A stretch of 64,000 nucleotides of DNA from Gymnogyps californianus. Its lineage: Eukaryota > Chordata > Aves > Accipitriformes > Cathartidae. The stretch's first letter is position 1, and every line of letters starts with the position of its first letter. The notes beneath the pieces were generated by a model that did no database searches, had not been told where the DNA came from, and saw only the letters and a program-made list of their open reading frames with translations. The position numbers and the translations under genes are program-made. Positions 36,050 to 46,709 of this stretch are shown here, in pieces. The stretch is from contig NC_059486.1 of assembly GCF_018139145.2 (NCBI RefSeq), positions 2,976,001-3,040,000 of the forward strand, given 5' to 3'.

Positions 36050-37650
36050 GCCAGATTTGTGAATAAAACTGAAATGCAGTCCTGGCTTTCGGAGGGGTTA
36101 GGAGCAGTACAGGGCAAAATTTTTCATGATGAAACCTAGACCCATGTGAAAATTCCCTGCTAGCTGGCTTCGTTGTAAAGCCTCGGGGGAAAGGCGGTTG
36201 GGCCCACCTGGCCTCGCTTCTCAGAGCGACCGCTGGAGTTGGGAACAAATTACGTCCCAAGCTGGGGCTTTTGTCAGGGTATTCCCCCCCCTCCCCCGTT
36301 CACTATTGTTGTGATTAAGATGTTTCAGAGCAGAATAAATAATTGTCTTTCCAGAGTAATAACTTTTTGATGCTGGATGTGTCAGGGTGTTCTGCCTCGT
36401 GCCGAGTACCATGGGCTGTCGGGAGACGCAGCCATGGGAGATGCTATCCTGCTTTCCAGGAAGGGATTTTGGATCTGATGGTGATGCTGTTTATTTGTAG
36501 GAGAGCATTGCTCAAGTCTCCACTCAAACTCTAGGTGGGTTTGCTGGAGTTCTCTGAAGCTGATGTGCAGACTTCAGTTTGGCTTCCTTGGAGGGTGGGT
36601 GAGTACCATTAACCTCATTTTCCCTTGGGGGGGCAGAAAAAACAGTTGTTTGAAAAAGCAGCAGTGTTGTCATTGGTGTCAGCAATATCCTGGTAATGCG
36701 GTGCTTGTTGAACTTCAGATGTAACACTAATTGAGACTGGGAGTGCAGTATCAAGAGTTATGGGGGAAGGAAACCCCCCCCCAGTTTAGACCTTATAAAA
36801 GCGAGGATGCAGTTTGTGACAGATACTCGGTTGTGTCCAGCTGATGTGCTTTCCTGTGTGTCAAGGAACCAAAAAGTGTAGGAGGCAATTGGAGAAAATA
36901 AGCCCACCTTTTGGCTTGTTCTCTGCCATCTGCAGCCCCGCTGTAGGATGGGGAACAGCAGTGCTCCCAGCTATGTCCCATCAGAGCGAGGGAGGATCAG
37001 CTGGTCCCTTTCTGCACAGACCAGGCTGCAAGTGACATTAACATTGCAAAAAGAAAAAGGGATCCAGACCTGGTGAATCATGCCGTTCCTGTGCCTTAGC
37101 GTTACCTAAGAAAAACAAAACTAATAAACAGTTGTGGATCACAAATCTTCATTCAATGAACTCTTAGGAGTCAACCTCAACCGCAGGGCTGCAGCTTCAA
37201 CGACGGAGGGGATGGTGCCGTTCCCTGGCGCGACGAAGTCCTGCCCCAGCCCCGCTCAGCTGGGAGCAGAGAGCAGCTCCTTGAGCACAGCCGTGCCCCG
37301 GGCGCCATGACAGCCCTTTTCAATGTGCCCAAGACGAGAAACACCAGCAAACAGCAGAGACACTCCAGTGCAGCTGTATAAAATTACACTGCAGGGGAGG
37401 AGGGTGGGGAAATGAAGAACAGCCATACAGCCTCCCTCGGACAGGGCTTGGTTTACACTGCTCCGCCAAGGGTTTGTTTTCTTTTATACTAGATTGGATC
37501 ACGGCAATGGGGGCTGTACATGAAAACATGACCCAGCGCGGCAGCTCTGTGGCTCACAGCGTTGCTGGTCCGCTTGCCTGAGCTCCTGCGAGGACCCAAC
37601 ATGGAAGCCTTGAATTCTCTTTCTTCAGCCTCTGCCTCTCCCTTCTGCCC
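36050..37650. other. Non-coding unique DNA, no gene recognised
   Basis: Short C-runs occur at 36284-36296 and 36774-36782. Nothing else is seen. Confidence 0.5.
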
Positions 37651-37659
37651 TTCCCCTCC

Positions 37660-38400
37660 CAAGGTGCTTTTAATCTCTTCAGTTAATGTGAAATTAAGAT
37701 AATGAGTCAAAGAGAGAGGACTGGGAAGGGGGCGGTGGGGGGGGGAAGGGGGAAAGAAAAGAAAATAGAAAGAAGAGAGATTCTTCTGACAGATAATTAG
37801 GGAGATTGGTTTACCAGCCAGGGACTAATGCTGGCTTCCCAGCTCAAACAGTCCCTCGTGACTCATTTTGTGACTTTAATTTCTATGGGGTTCCTTAAGC
37901 AGGTGCCCTCTGACAGGTAGTCAATAGAGGACTTCTGGCTGAGCACCAGCGCCTCTTTGGAGAGGTCAGATTCGGAGGTCAGAGAGCAAGGCCTGGGAGG
38001 TTGGCAGGTCAGGAGCCATCACGGTGACAGATGAACCTAAACGTGTTCCCTTCTCCCGGGCTCTCCCTCGCAGAGCGGCAGCGCTGGCGTCTCTCGAGAC
38101 CGGCCCCCGCTTTGCTAAGAGACATTCCTGTTTGTCTCCCGCTTGCACCTCTCAACTGCTCTTCATTAGCCGGAGGATAGGGCTTGTTCGCAGCCCTCGA
38201 TCCGATGGCGAGAGGGTGCTGTCTCCATACCTCTCAACTGGTCCTCATTAGGTAGAACAGTCCCCTTTTGTCCTGCATGAAGCCCCCTTTGTTTCTCAGC
38301 CACAGCGGGGCTGCGAGAGCAGAACCTGATACAAAACAATGCAGCATTATTTAGCCAGAGCCTAAAGTCAAGGAGAGAGCAGTGTTTCAGGAAGCTTTTG
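37660..38400. promoter_or_regulatory. Candidate regulatory block with repeated CATTAG motif (inferred)
   Basis: Repeat-free unique sequence with homeodomain-like cores ('agataattagggag', 'cttcattagcc', 'cctcattagg'), two 'gtgactcat/tgactcat'-like AP-1/MAF half sites around 37855-37875, and several isolated CpGs. The 22-base motif acctctcaactgNtcNtcattag occurs twice, at about 38147-38168 and 38229-38250. The texture suggests an enhancer. Neither conservation nor activity can be tested here. Confidence 0.3.
37723..37752 (+). other. G-quadruplex motif
   Basis: Four G runs of 3, 5, 9 and 5 residues are separated by AA, CGGT and AA. This meets the usual G3+N1-7 rule for an intramolecular G-quadruplex on the plus strand. 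Confidence 0.75.
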
Positions 38401-38414
38401 CTGCCTTAGCATGT

Positions 38415-40860
38415 GCGTGTGTAAACACCCGCAGATTCGAGCTGTCCGTCTGTCTGTCCTCCCTGCTCTGAGCTTGGTTCCTCTTGCTGGTGTTTCTAGC
38501 TGGAGTTCACACCATCTTCCACCAGCGGATGTTGCAGGACTCCTCCGAGAATGTATTTCTAAGGTGGTATAGCTGAGGAACCCCTTCCTTTGATTTTTTC
38601 CACTGGCAGGGAGTAGCTTTTATTCTGCTTCTCTGTGTTCTGGGGGGACTCAGCGCTCCCCTCTTCCCTCAGCAGTTTGCACGGGGTCCCCTGCTCTGGC
38701 AGCATCTCCCGGCTTGGCCTGGGGGGGATCCATGACAATTTTGCTTTGCTTTCACCCCTCCCAGGCTGCCTCCCTGCTGCCAGCAGCTGAGGTTGTGTTG
38801 GCTGGAGCCTGGTTAGTCATTCTGTCTGAGATTTCTTTCAGATTGAGGATAATGATGGCAAAAAAGAAATTAATTTTCTTTATAATTGGATTCCCGCTTT
38901 TCCCTGAAGAGCTGATGTCTTTTTAAAAAGCAGCGTCTATCACCTCCGTGTTGGTGGCTGTGATGCTGCTGCAAAGTAGTATCACCACTGGAGTGTCTGG
39001 TAGGTTATAAATCGGGTGGCAGAATTAAATGCTTACATGCCTGGAGTGCTAAGGTCGGGTCCCTGATCCCATTAGCCACTTCTTTTCCCTAAAACCAGCT
39101 GGAGCAGAGCTAAGCATCAGCTGCAAAATACATTGTTCAAGTAGAAACTGCAGAGGCAAGCTGAAAAGAAATGAACGCAACTGTTGGGCTTTTGGGTCCC
39201 ATCCACTGCAAAAAAGGGAGAGGACTTGGAATTAAACAGTGTCGAACTCCTAAGAAAGAAAACAAAGCCTGATTTTTTTTGGAGCACCTGGGGAGCCAAA
39301 ATGCTACTTGCAATGAACAGTGTTTGCAAAATTAAGGTCATCTTTAAGTATTTAAGTTTTTAAAAAAAAAAAAAAAAGAAAATCCAGTGTGGATCAAGCC
39401 ACAGCAGAGCTTCGTAGAAGCGGGAGTGAGGACAAGGAGCTCATTGTCCATGTGCCAGTGATCCAGAGAGAGGAACTTTTCTGTCCTATGCGAGAGTCTG
39501 AATATGAAAGTCTTCTATAAATCCAACCTGATTTGTGAGTTAATTGGAGTGGGGAAACCAGGACAGTGGTATGGAGAAATAGGGCTTTGTGGGTTTCCTG
39601 GTACATCTCTCCCAAACAGATCCTCCTTCATTTGGATAATGTTTCTGTGGCCTGCAGGGCAAGCATTTACACCAACATCTCTGTGCCAAGACTGTTGCGT
39701 CATATTGGTCAAGGTTTATTTTGATACAACCGCAGACGGCGTCACGTGTTGCACAACGGCCGAACCGACATTTCAGCCACCTCGGGAAGCCCTTGCCTGG
39801 TGGCCTCAAGCCCTGCCACTGAATACGAAGGGCGCTGTGGGAACTTCAGCAATGGCTGTAGTTCTGCATCTACAGTCTGTTGGGTGTTGGATGTTCCCAC
39901 CCTATTGTACACTTTAATTCTATGCAACCCATGCAGAGAAACTGGTACGGGCCTCCCGTGTGACTCAGAAAGCAGTGACACACGCGGGGTTGGATGTCTC
40001 TGGCAAGCAGATGTTTCAGTGGGCAGCTCAGAATTTTGTTGGGGGCGGGGGGGGGTGGGTTGGTGTTTTTCCAGTAGAAACCTCCAGCGCTGTTTGCAGA
40101 AGGGCTGGAAATTCTGCTGAGTGGCTTGAGCAAGGGTTGTATCCAGTGGTTTGGTTGCAGGCTGGTGCCTTGCTTTCATTTTGTCCTCCCCCTGTGCCAC
40201 CTTGCTGGTGGTGGCTTTTTTTGGCACCACCAAAGCAGCTTGTGTCAGATGCCCAGGGCTCGCTGCACCTGCAGCAGGGTGGTCGTCCTAAGGGGGTAGC
40301 AGGAATCGGACTGGGTCCATGCAGCAAACTGGGAGCCGTTTGCTCCTGGAGGTTGGATTTGCTTTGTGGGCAAGGTGGGCAGCCAGCACAGCCGAGGTGG
40401 GGGTCTGGCACGGGGCTGGGCTTCAGGACTGCTCCCTGTTTACAGCTCTTTCAGCGTGCAAATGCCGTAGCAGGGTGGGACCTCCAGTCTTGCAACTGAA
40501 GGTTTTGTGTTTTGTTTTGAACCGTAAATATAACACAATTGTGTTTATATAACGCAATTATGTGAGATGTTGCATATGGGTTTTAAATAGAATAAGGGTT
40601 AAATTTAGCCTTTTTTTTTCTTCCCATTGATTTTGCAGAGATAGACTTGTATTTGAAAGACTTCTCACCCTCGAGTTTATGAGACTCTGTACTGCATGAT
40701 CTCATTGCTAGTATCTCACTCTTTCTCCACCCTTCCCTCCCGTTGTTTGCTATTTTGACTGAAGATGAGACATAAAAAGTTAAACAAACTTTTTAAAGGC
40801 AGGGAACGCATCATCCTATGTGTTTATGCAGTATTAAACACAACAAGATCGTTATCTGGA
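38415..40860. other. Non-coding unique DNA, no gene recognised
   Basis: A 64-base segment at 38500-38563 lies between a fair acceptor ('gctggtgtttctag') and a weak 'gtggta' donor and is open in one phase (GVHTIFHQRMLQDSSENVFL), but it is too weak to call. The interval 39700-40450 is moderately GC-rich and carries overlapping frames of up to 179 codons with no recognisable domain. A 16-A run lies at 39362-39377 and a G-rich run at 40041-40059. Confidence 0.5.
40528..40563. repeat. Two-copy tandem repeat, 19-base period
   Basis: 'atataacacaattgtgt' (40528-40544) is followed after two bases by 'atataacgcaattatgt' (40547-40563). They match at 15 of 17 positions. The first copy contains the 12-base palindrome acacaattgtgt. 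Confidence 0.7.
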
Positions 40861-40867
40861 GACACTG

Positions 40868-40952
40868 GAGACCGGATTCACATTGGATATAAATGAGCAA
40901 AGTTCCCATCAAGTACATGATTTACACCAGCGTAGGGCTTGGCACCAGGGTG
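40868..40952. repeat. Old palindromic repeat relic (MITE-like)
   Basis: The left arm 'accggattcacattggatat' and the right arm 'catgatttacaccagcgta' then 'gggcttggcacc' are imperfect reverse complements of each other. The motif 'atttacaccagcg' is characteristic of an old dispersed inverted-repeat element of sauropsid genomes. The centre ('agttcccatcaagtac') has lost most of its symmetry. Confidence 0.5.
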
Positions 40953-41749
40953 TATAAAGATGAGTAAGAAAAAAAAATTCAGTTTTGTGGACTTGTACTT
41001 TTTAAGCATGCAAGCACTTCTTATTATCCTCCAATTAGAAAGTGGAAAAAATGATTGGAAAAAGAAAACAAATAGGCTGAACATATAATCACAAGAGCAA
41101 ACTTTCAAATTATGAACTTACTTATATTTTTAAACTTGACTTGGTTCTTTTCCAGCCAGCAGTAGAGTGATGGGCCCAACGACTGGGTCTGAATTTCCCT
41201 ACTTCTTAGAGGTCAACACTTGGAATTTGCCTCCTAAAATGAGCTGAAACAATATCTGGGATTCAGATCCAAAAGCCAGTGATGCAGAGAGTTATGCAGA
41301 TTGCGCTGGCTTTGTCATACGGGATTTTAGAAGAAGCTTTTCCTCAGCTGCAGTCTCTGCTGAGGTTATTTTGACGTTTCCATTGCGATCAACAGGTCCT
41401 GGGATCTCTGCAGTAAATGATTGTAATTTTATGCTTGGAGGCAAATCCTCGGATCAGCTAAGCCGACTCTATCGTAAACAGCACTTCATGTTTTCAAGGC
41501 TCCCAACCAGCAGCATCCCCTAAAAACCACTTTGATAAAGCAGTTTTAGATTTACAGACAGGGTTTCTGAGGAAGGAACTCATAATCTACCAAAGCCATG
41601 CAGAAAGTCGGAGCAGGATCCCGGCTCAGGGCTGTTACTGTCCAGCTGCTTTCATGCTGCTGCTTCTGCTCTTTCCATCCAACTGGTGCTTCTAGCCTTT
41701 TTCTGGGACACCACAGCCATGCTTGTAAGAAATTCCCTTCTTTTATAGC

Positions 41750-41815
41750 ATATAAAGAAACATCTTCCCTATTTAACAGGTGAGGAAATTGGGGAGGCGA
41801 GGTTAAACCAGAGAT
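41750..41815 (-). mobile_element. Short MIR-type SINE relic
   Basis: 'tatttaacaggtgaggaaat' followed by 'tggggaggcgaggttaaac' matches the reverse complement of the MIR core ('ttttacagatgaggaaactg', 'aggcacagagaggttaagt'). Only the central part survives. Confidence 0.5.
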
Positions 41816-43359
41816 ACTTTGGAGGAAGAGGAGGGATGGCACGATCTCGTGCCCGTCCCTGTGTACATGACCTTGAGCATCTCTCAAGTGTGCTGCTGGT
41901 CAGGTTGGGCTAATGCAGAGGGGGACGGCAGGACATCGTGGCCCATCAGCTGTGCTCATAATTTTGTGCCTGCAGGGTGATGGAGTAACCTGGCCGCGGG
42001 GAGGCAGGAACTCTGCTCCTGCTGAGCTTTCCTTGCGCTCTCCTAAGTGACTTAGATGAAAATTGTTTGGTGAAAGATTGGAAAAATTCAAATTTCTCAA
42101 GGGTTGAAAGACTGGCCTGATATAAAAATACTTATTTCTCACCTCAGATAATTAATATTTTCAGTGCTGAAAACATTAATAAAGACGTTACCAACTTCTT
42201 TAACTTACTAAATCTGATTTCTAGTTGAAAATCAAGGCAAAGTGAGGTTTTTTGGTAAGCTGATAGGTCTTTCTGCAAAAAATAAAAAGCAAAATCATAA
42301 ATGTTGGGTTTTATTCTCTTAGGAAGGAAAAAAAATTATCTGAAAGAGACACTTTTGGAGGACAGATTGACTGGTCAGCCAAATTTTTGGTCATATCTTA
42401 CCCACAATTCCTACAGCCTGGAAGAGTCTTCCAGTTTGTCACTGGTCCTTCACTCATATTTGTGAACTAAGTACAAGTATGAACTTCTTCCAGCTCTAAC
42501 GAGGATGGGATTTGTATGGGGAACTTGAGCAGGCAACAGGCAGAAATAGGTTTTTTTTTTTCTAATATGGATCCAAGGCTTAAAATAACCTGTACACCCT
42601 GAGGACCTCTCCGTTATCTCGCTGTTCCTTCAGGAGAGAATTGCTATTGCTTCCTGGCAGCAGAGATTTGATGCACAACGGAAATCTGAATAATTTCCCA
42701 CGTTGTGAGATCTGGAGCGGTTGTCTCCCAGTCCGTGTAAGGTTGAAATTGGTGGATGGACTGGCACTCACATCGTTCTCTGGCCCTACTGGTGACATGC
42801 CAAGTGTACGTGACATTTATTGGTTTCAAGCTTGGCCCATGCTAGGTTTGAAGCCCAGGTTTGTTTTTGAAGATGGGACGATGCTGTGGTTGAATGGCAC
42901 GTAAGTCAATGCCTGTTTTTGCCATTTGCTCTGTCCGTGGTCTCTTCCGTTGCTCCCTTCCAGGACTCTCTAACTCCATGCTAGTTGGGTGCTGGCTCCG
43001 GGCTTTCTATTTTAATGCTGTTTGATGATAATGATCATTCCCGCAGGATGAATGGTTGAGAACAAAGACAGGAAATGTCCCCCTGATTAGATAGAGGCAG
43101 GGGAGCCATTGGAGGAAAAAAACAAATGACAAAAATGACAAATGAGTGTCCTGTAACTTCTACCATCCTCCTGGGGCATGTGGAAGGGCCTGGAAGGGTA
43201 CGTGAATAGGACCGTGATTTACTGGTTTGGCAAACCGTATGTTGGAAGTCTTCAAGTATCATCTCCATCTGCAAACAAAGGCCAGCAGGAGAGATAAGGC
43301 CAGGCAGCTACCAGAACTGAGCTGTTTTGGGTACAGTTACGCAAAGCAGCCTTCGTTCC

Positions 43360-43415
43360 AATCATATTGAAACTAATGGTGACCTTTCCTATTGCATTAA
43401 TGCTATTGCTGGATA
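43360..43415. repeat. Possible old palindromic repeat relic
   Basis: 'catattgaaactaatggtg' and 'cctattgcattaatgctatt' resemble the double 'cattgaagtcaatgg ... cccattgacttcaatggg' centre of the dispersed element seen elsewhere in the window. Weak, and could be chance. Confidence 0.3.
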
Positions 43416-46400
43416 AGAGGGGAGGGGAAGAGACAACACTCAGATGTAGATTTAGGTGATGAGCAGCATATGAGCTACATCTACAACGTATTCTGAGTGC
43501 AGACCTGAGCACTAGTTGGAGTCTAACCTTGTTTCATGTTGACTTGTGTTGACGTAAGGCCACACCCAGGCTAAGCTTGGTGTGCTCCTTGGGAAACACC
43601 AGAGAGGAGAAATGGGCCATGCTGTTCCTCAACAGCAACCCAAATGTGTAGGTTTCTGCAGAGTAGAAAGATGTGGTCTATCTGGCTTCTCAGTTTCTGG
43701 GTAGATCTGTCTTTACAGTATTATCAGATATTTCCAGGATCCTAAAAGGGCTTGCAAGTCTCTTGCTGCAAGGGCAGGAAGATTCTGCAGGAGCCTGCGT
43801 TGGGCTTTAGGTGTCAATCCACACGTAGAAATGTGAGTGCATGGAGCTTGGACCAGGTAGTGCTCAGCCCTACGTCCTGGCCAGGTACCAGAGATGCTGT
43901 TAGGATCTAGTTTTACTTGGACCTTTTCCTTTCTCCAAATACAGAAGTGCTCTGTAAACCAGTCAAGAGCAGTCTAGTATTTCTTGGGGGAAATAATCAA
44001 CAAAAGCAAACTCTTTGACTTGAGTCAAATTGTTGTCAGAACACTGTAGCTTCTTAAAAACGGAAAGGTTTTCATTTTCAGTGGTTGAAAACTGAGTGAG
44101 AGCTGGAAGTACAGGGGGGCTGGTTCTGATTAGCCCTGAGTCCCCACATGCTGATGTGCATTTCAGTTGTATTTTTGTTTGTTAAACTTTGTTTCAACTA
44201 ATTGTATTTAGTGCTAGCGTTTAGAGCATTGCCTTGGTTTTGTTTACGATCATTGCGCACTGAGGGTATGAACAGAGTATGGGCATCCCTGCGAAGCCCC
44301 CAAAGCCGGGGAACGTGTGCTAGAGGGGGCTCTGAGGTGCCTAGGGAGTTTGACACTTCCATGGCTTGGTAAAACCTCCAGAAGGTTTTCTGAAGCTGAA
44401 TGAAGCGTAAAGGCCTAACTCCTTCCTTTATCACTGTGTTGACTGTAATAGACAAAAAGCTGACCTGGAGAACAGCACTAGGTCTTGTGATCTCTGGTGT
44501 TTCTTGGCTTGCTCCTCACAAGACCCTTTGAATAAAGGGTTACTGCGGTTCTTGGTGATGTCTAGGTTTGAAGCCAATAGAAATCTGCTGGAAGTAAACA
44601 AAAATGTTCTGACTTGAATACTTTTAACTTAAGCTCTGGGATAAGGTACATCTTCTAATGCTACAAGGTTTTTGTTGATGGCATTTTTGAAAGAGAGAAC
44701 GAGTTTTTAGGTGTACTCTTATAAAAACAAGTTTTCCGTCTGTGTTTAGTGATAATTTATAACTGCTTTCTTAGACCTGTGCTGTGAAATAAATTAGGGA
44801 CATACTTGGAAAATACTGGGTTGGCTTAAATGTGCTGCAGAGCCTTTTTAGTTTCCTTTATCCTGCATTTTTAAATTAAAGAAATGTGATGATTTAAGGC
44901 GTTTGATCTTTGAATGTTGCAATTTTTATTAGCGTTTGTTTCCAGTTGTGTGTTTTCCCAGTAATCGGTTTATGGAACCTTTCACCTCTAGCTCTCCACC
45001 TCCAGTGTCACGTGCGTTGCTCAGGTCCAGCCATCTGGCTCTTCTCTCTCACCACTGAACAAGTAGGGGATCACTTTTTTCCTGAAAAGGGAGAAGAACA
45101 AATGCTTCTGCAACCATTGCTACTTGGCAGCTCTGTTGGATGGCCTCAGCAGGGTCAAGGACTAAGAAACTGCAGAGTGACCTACTGGGCCCTTTCTAGA
45201 TAGGATATTTCAGCCTGGGACTGAGATGTACTAAGTTGCTGGAAGTTCTCCCCAGCAAATCAACCTCATGCGTGATTCCAGTTCTGAATCGGATATTTTT
45301 CCGTTTCCCCCTCCTTTGGAGGGTCTAGTGAATCAAGATGTGGCTTCAAACCGCTCATTTCAAAATTGGGCAGATCTGTCTTCCCCATCTTGAGACCAGC
45401 TCAAGATCTGTTAGGAGTCCCTAATGTTCACAGGCGACAGTTGAACAATTGGCCTGGAGCAATACTGTATGAAGAGCTGGTCTAACTTCAGGAGGGAGAT
45501 TTTAAAAAGGTCACTGAAGTTTAAAATCTCTAGTATTTTATTCTTAGCCATCCTTTCCAGCAGAAACGCTTCCAAAAACGTTCCTACGTCACTCCCGTTC
45601 CCTCGTACCTTCATGTATGTACGAGAAGGACACTATTTCTGAGTTCCAGTAGACCACACTACTTCAGTTGCTCCTGTGTGTGCCAGATCTTCCTGTGACG
45701 AGTCTGCTTTTCCCAGAATGCTGTCCTGTCAGCTCTCATGTATCCCAGATGAGCTACCACTTAAGCAAAGTGCCATTCCCTTTGTAAAAAGGGAAAAGCT
45801 ATAATTTGGTTTAAGCAGACGCAGCTTTGGGGCTTGGATTGCTCTCCGAAAGCACAGTCTATGATTCTGACCTTAAATAGGCTCCGTAACATGTCGTTCC
45901 AGCCTCTGTGTGTGTGCGCGCACGTTGTTAACTGTTTCCATGTTTTTGACAGATGGCTTGGTGTACCTCGCAGCGAAGCCAACATCCTGTTGAACAAACA
46001 ATGAGGAAAGAGGAGGGAGGAAGAATGGAGTGTGGGAGAGAACACAGGATGCCATTTATATTTTTATTTATGCAAGTGTTGGATTTTTTTTTTTTTTTAA
46101 TATTGTGTATGCGGCAGACTGAGAATTGGGGAGAAAATGGAACTTTGAGGCTTCATTTATGAGGAGTCTTCAAAGAGAAGACTTCTAAACCTCCCTCCAG
46201 AGACTGAGGGACTTGTCATTACTCTTATTTGTACTGACATCATGGGGAGTCATCCCATTGAATGAATAGAGTTACTGGGTTATAAGTCTTTTGTAAGGCG
46301 CTCTGTCCATCAGGCCCTGGGAGTGGTGTTTCTTTGGGAGAAGCTTTCAAGGTTCAGGCTGTACAATGTTTTGCTTTCAAGGTTTTAGGCACATGTCTGA

Positions 46401-46524
46401 AATGTCAGAAGCCCTCGTTGGGCTTCATCTTTCAGTGAATTGCTTTGCTAAGTGACCCCATATTACACGACGCCAGAGTTGCCATCCGTGGCCCAGCATA
46501 CGCTTTGATAAGAGCAGACTGTCT

Positions 46525-46705
46525 CATACAAGATAGAGGCAATGTTTCCTTTTGGTCAGAGCACTGGATTGGGCCTCAGACTTAGGTCTGTGGGATGAAC
46601 TTGGAGAAACTGGGGCAGAGTCTTGTCAATCTGTAGCGTAAACAGGAATATTTGACTGCTTTTGCAAAGTATTTTTGAGATCTAGTGGTACAGAATGCTG
46701 TAGGC
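46525..46705 (+). mobile_element. MIR-type SINE relic
   Basis: The segment 'ttggtcagagcactggattg' resembles the 5' part of amniote MIR ('tggatagagcactggactgg'). The segment 'cttttgcaaagtatttttga' then 'gatctagtggtacagaatgc' resembles its 3' tail ('tttgtaaagtgctttgagat', 'ctactgatgaaaagtgct'). The middle is deleted or strongly diverged. Confidence 0.6.
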
Positions 46706-46709
46706 TTGG

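Larger units (their letters stand above)
40960..46520. other. Non-coding unique DNA with minor repeat relics
   Basis: Contains the two relics listed separately (41750-41815 and 43360-43415), a GT/GC run at about 45903-45921 and a 15-T run at 46084-46098. No gene is recognised. Confidence 0.5.

Noticed and set aside
38500..38563. Possible 64-base exon (GVHTIFHQRMLQDSSENVFL)
   Set aside because: The acceptor is fair, but the donor 'aaggtggta' is weak, the length is not a multiple of three, and no partner exon is visible.
39742..40499. Overlapping frames of 163 and 179 codons on opposite strands
   Set aside because: Both are open because of local GC content. Neither has a family signature, and no splice or start context supports them.
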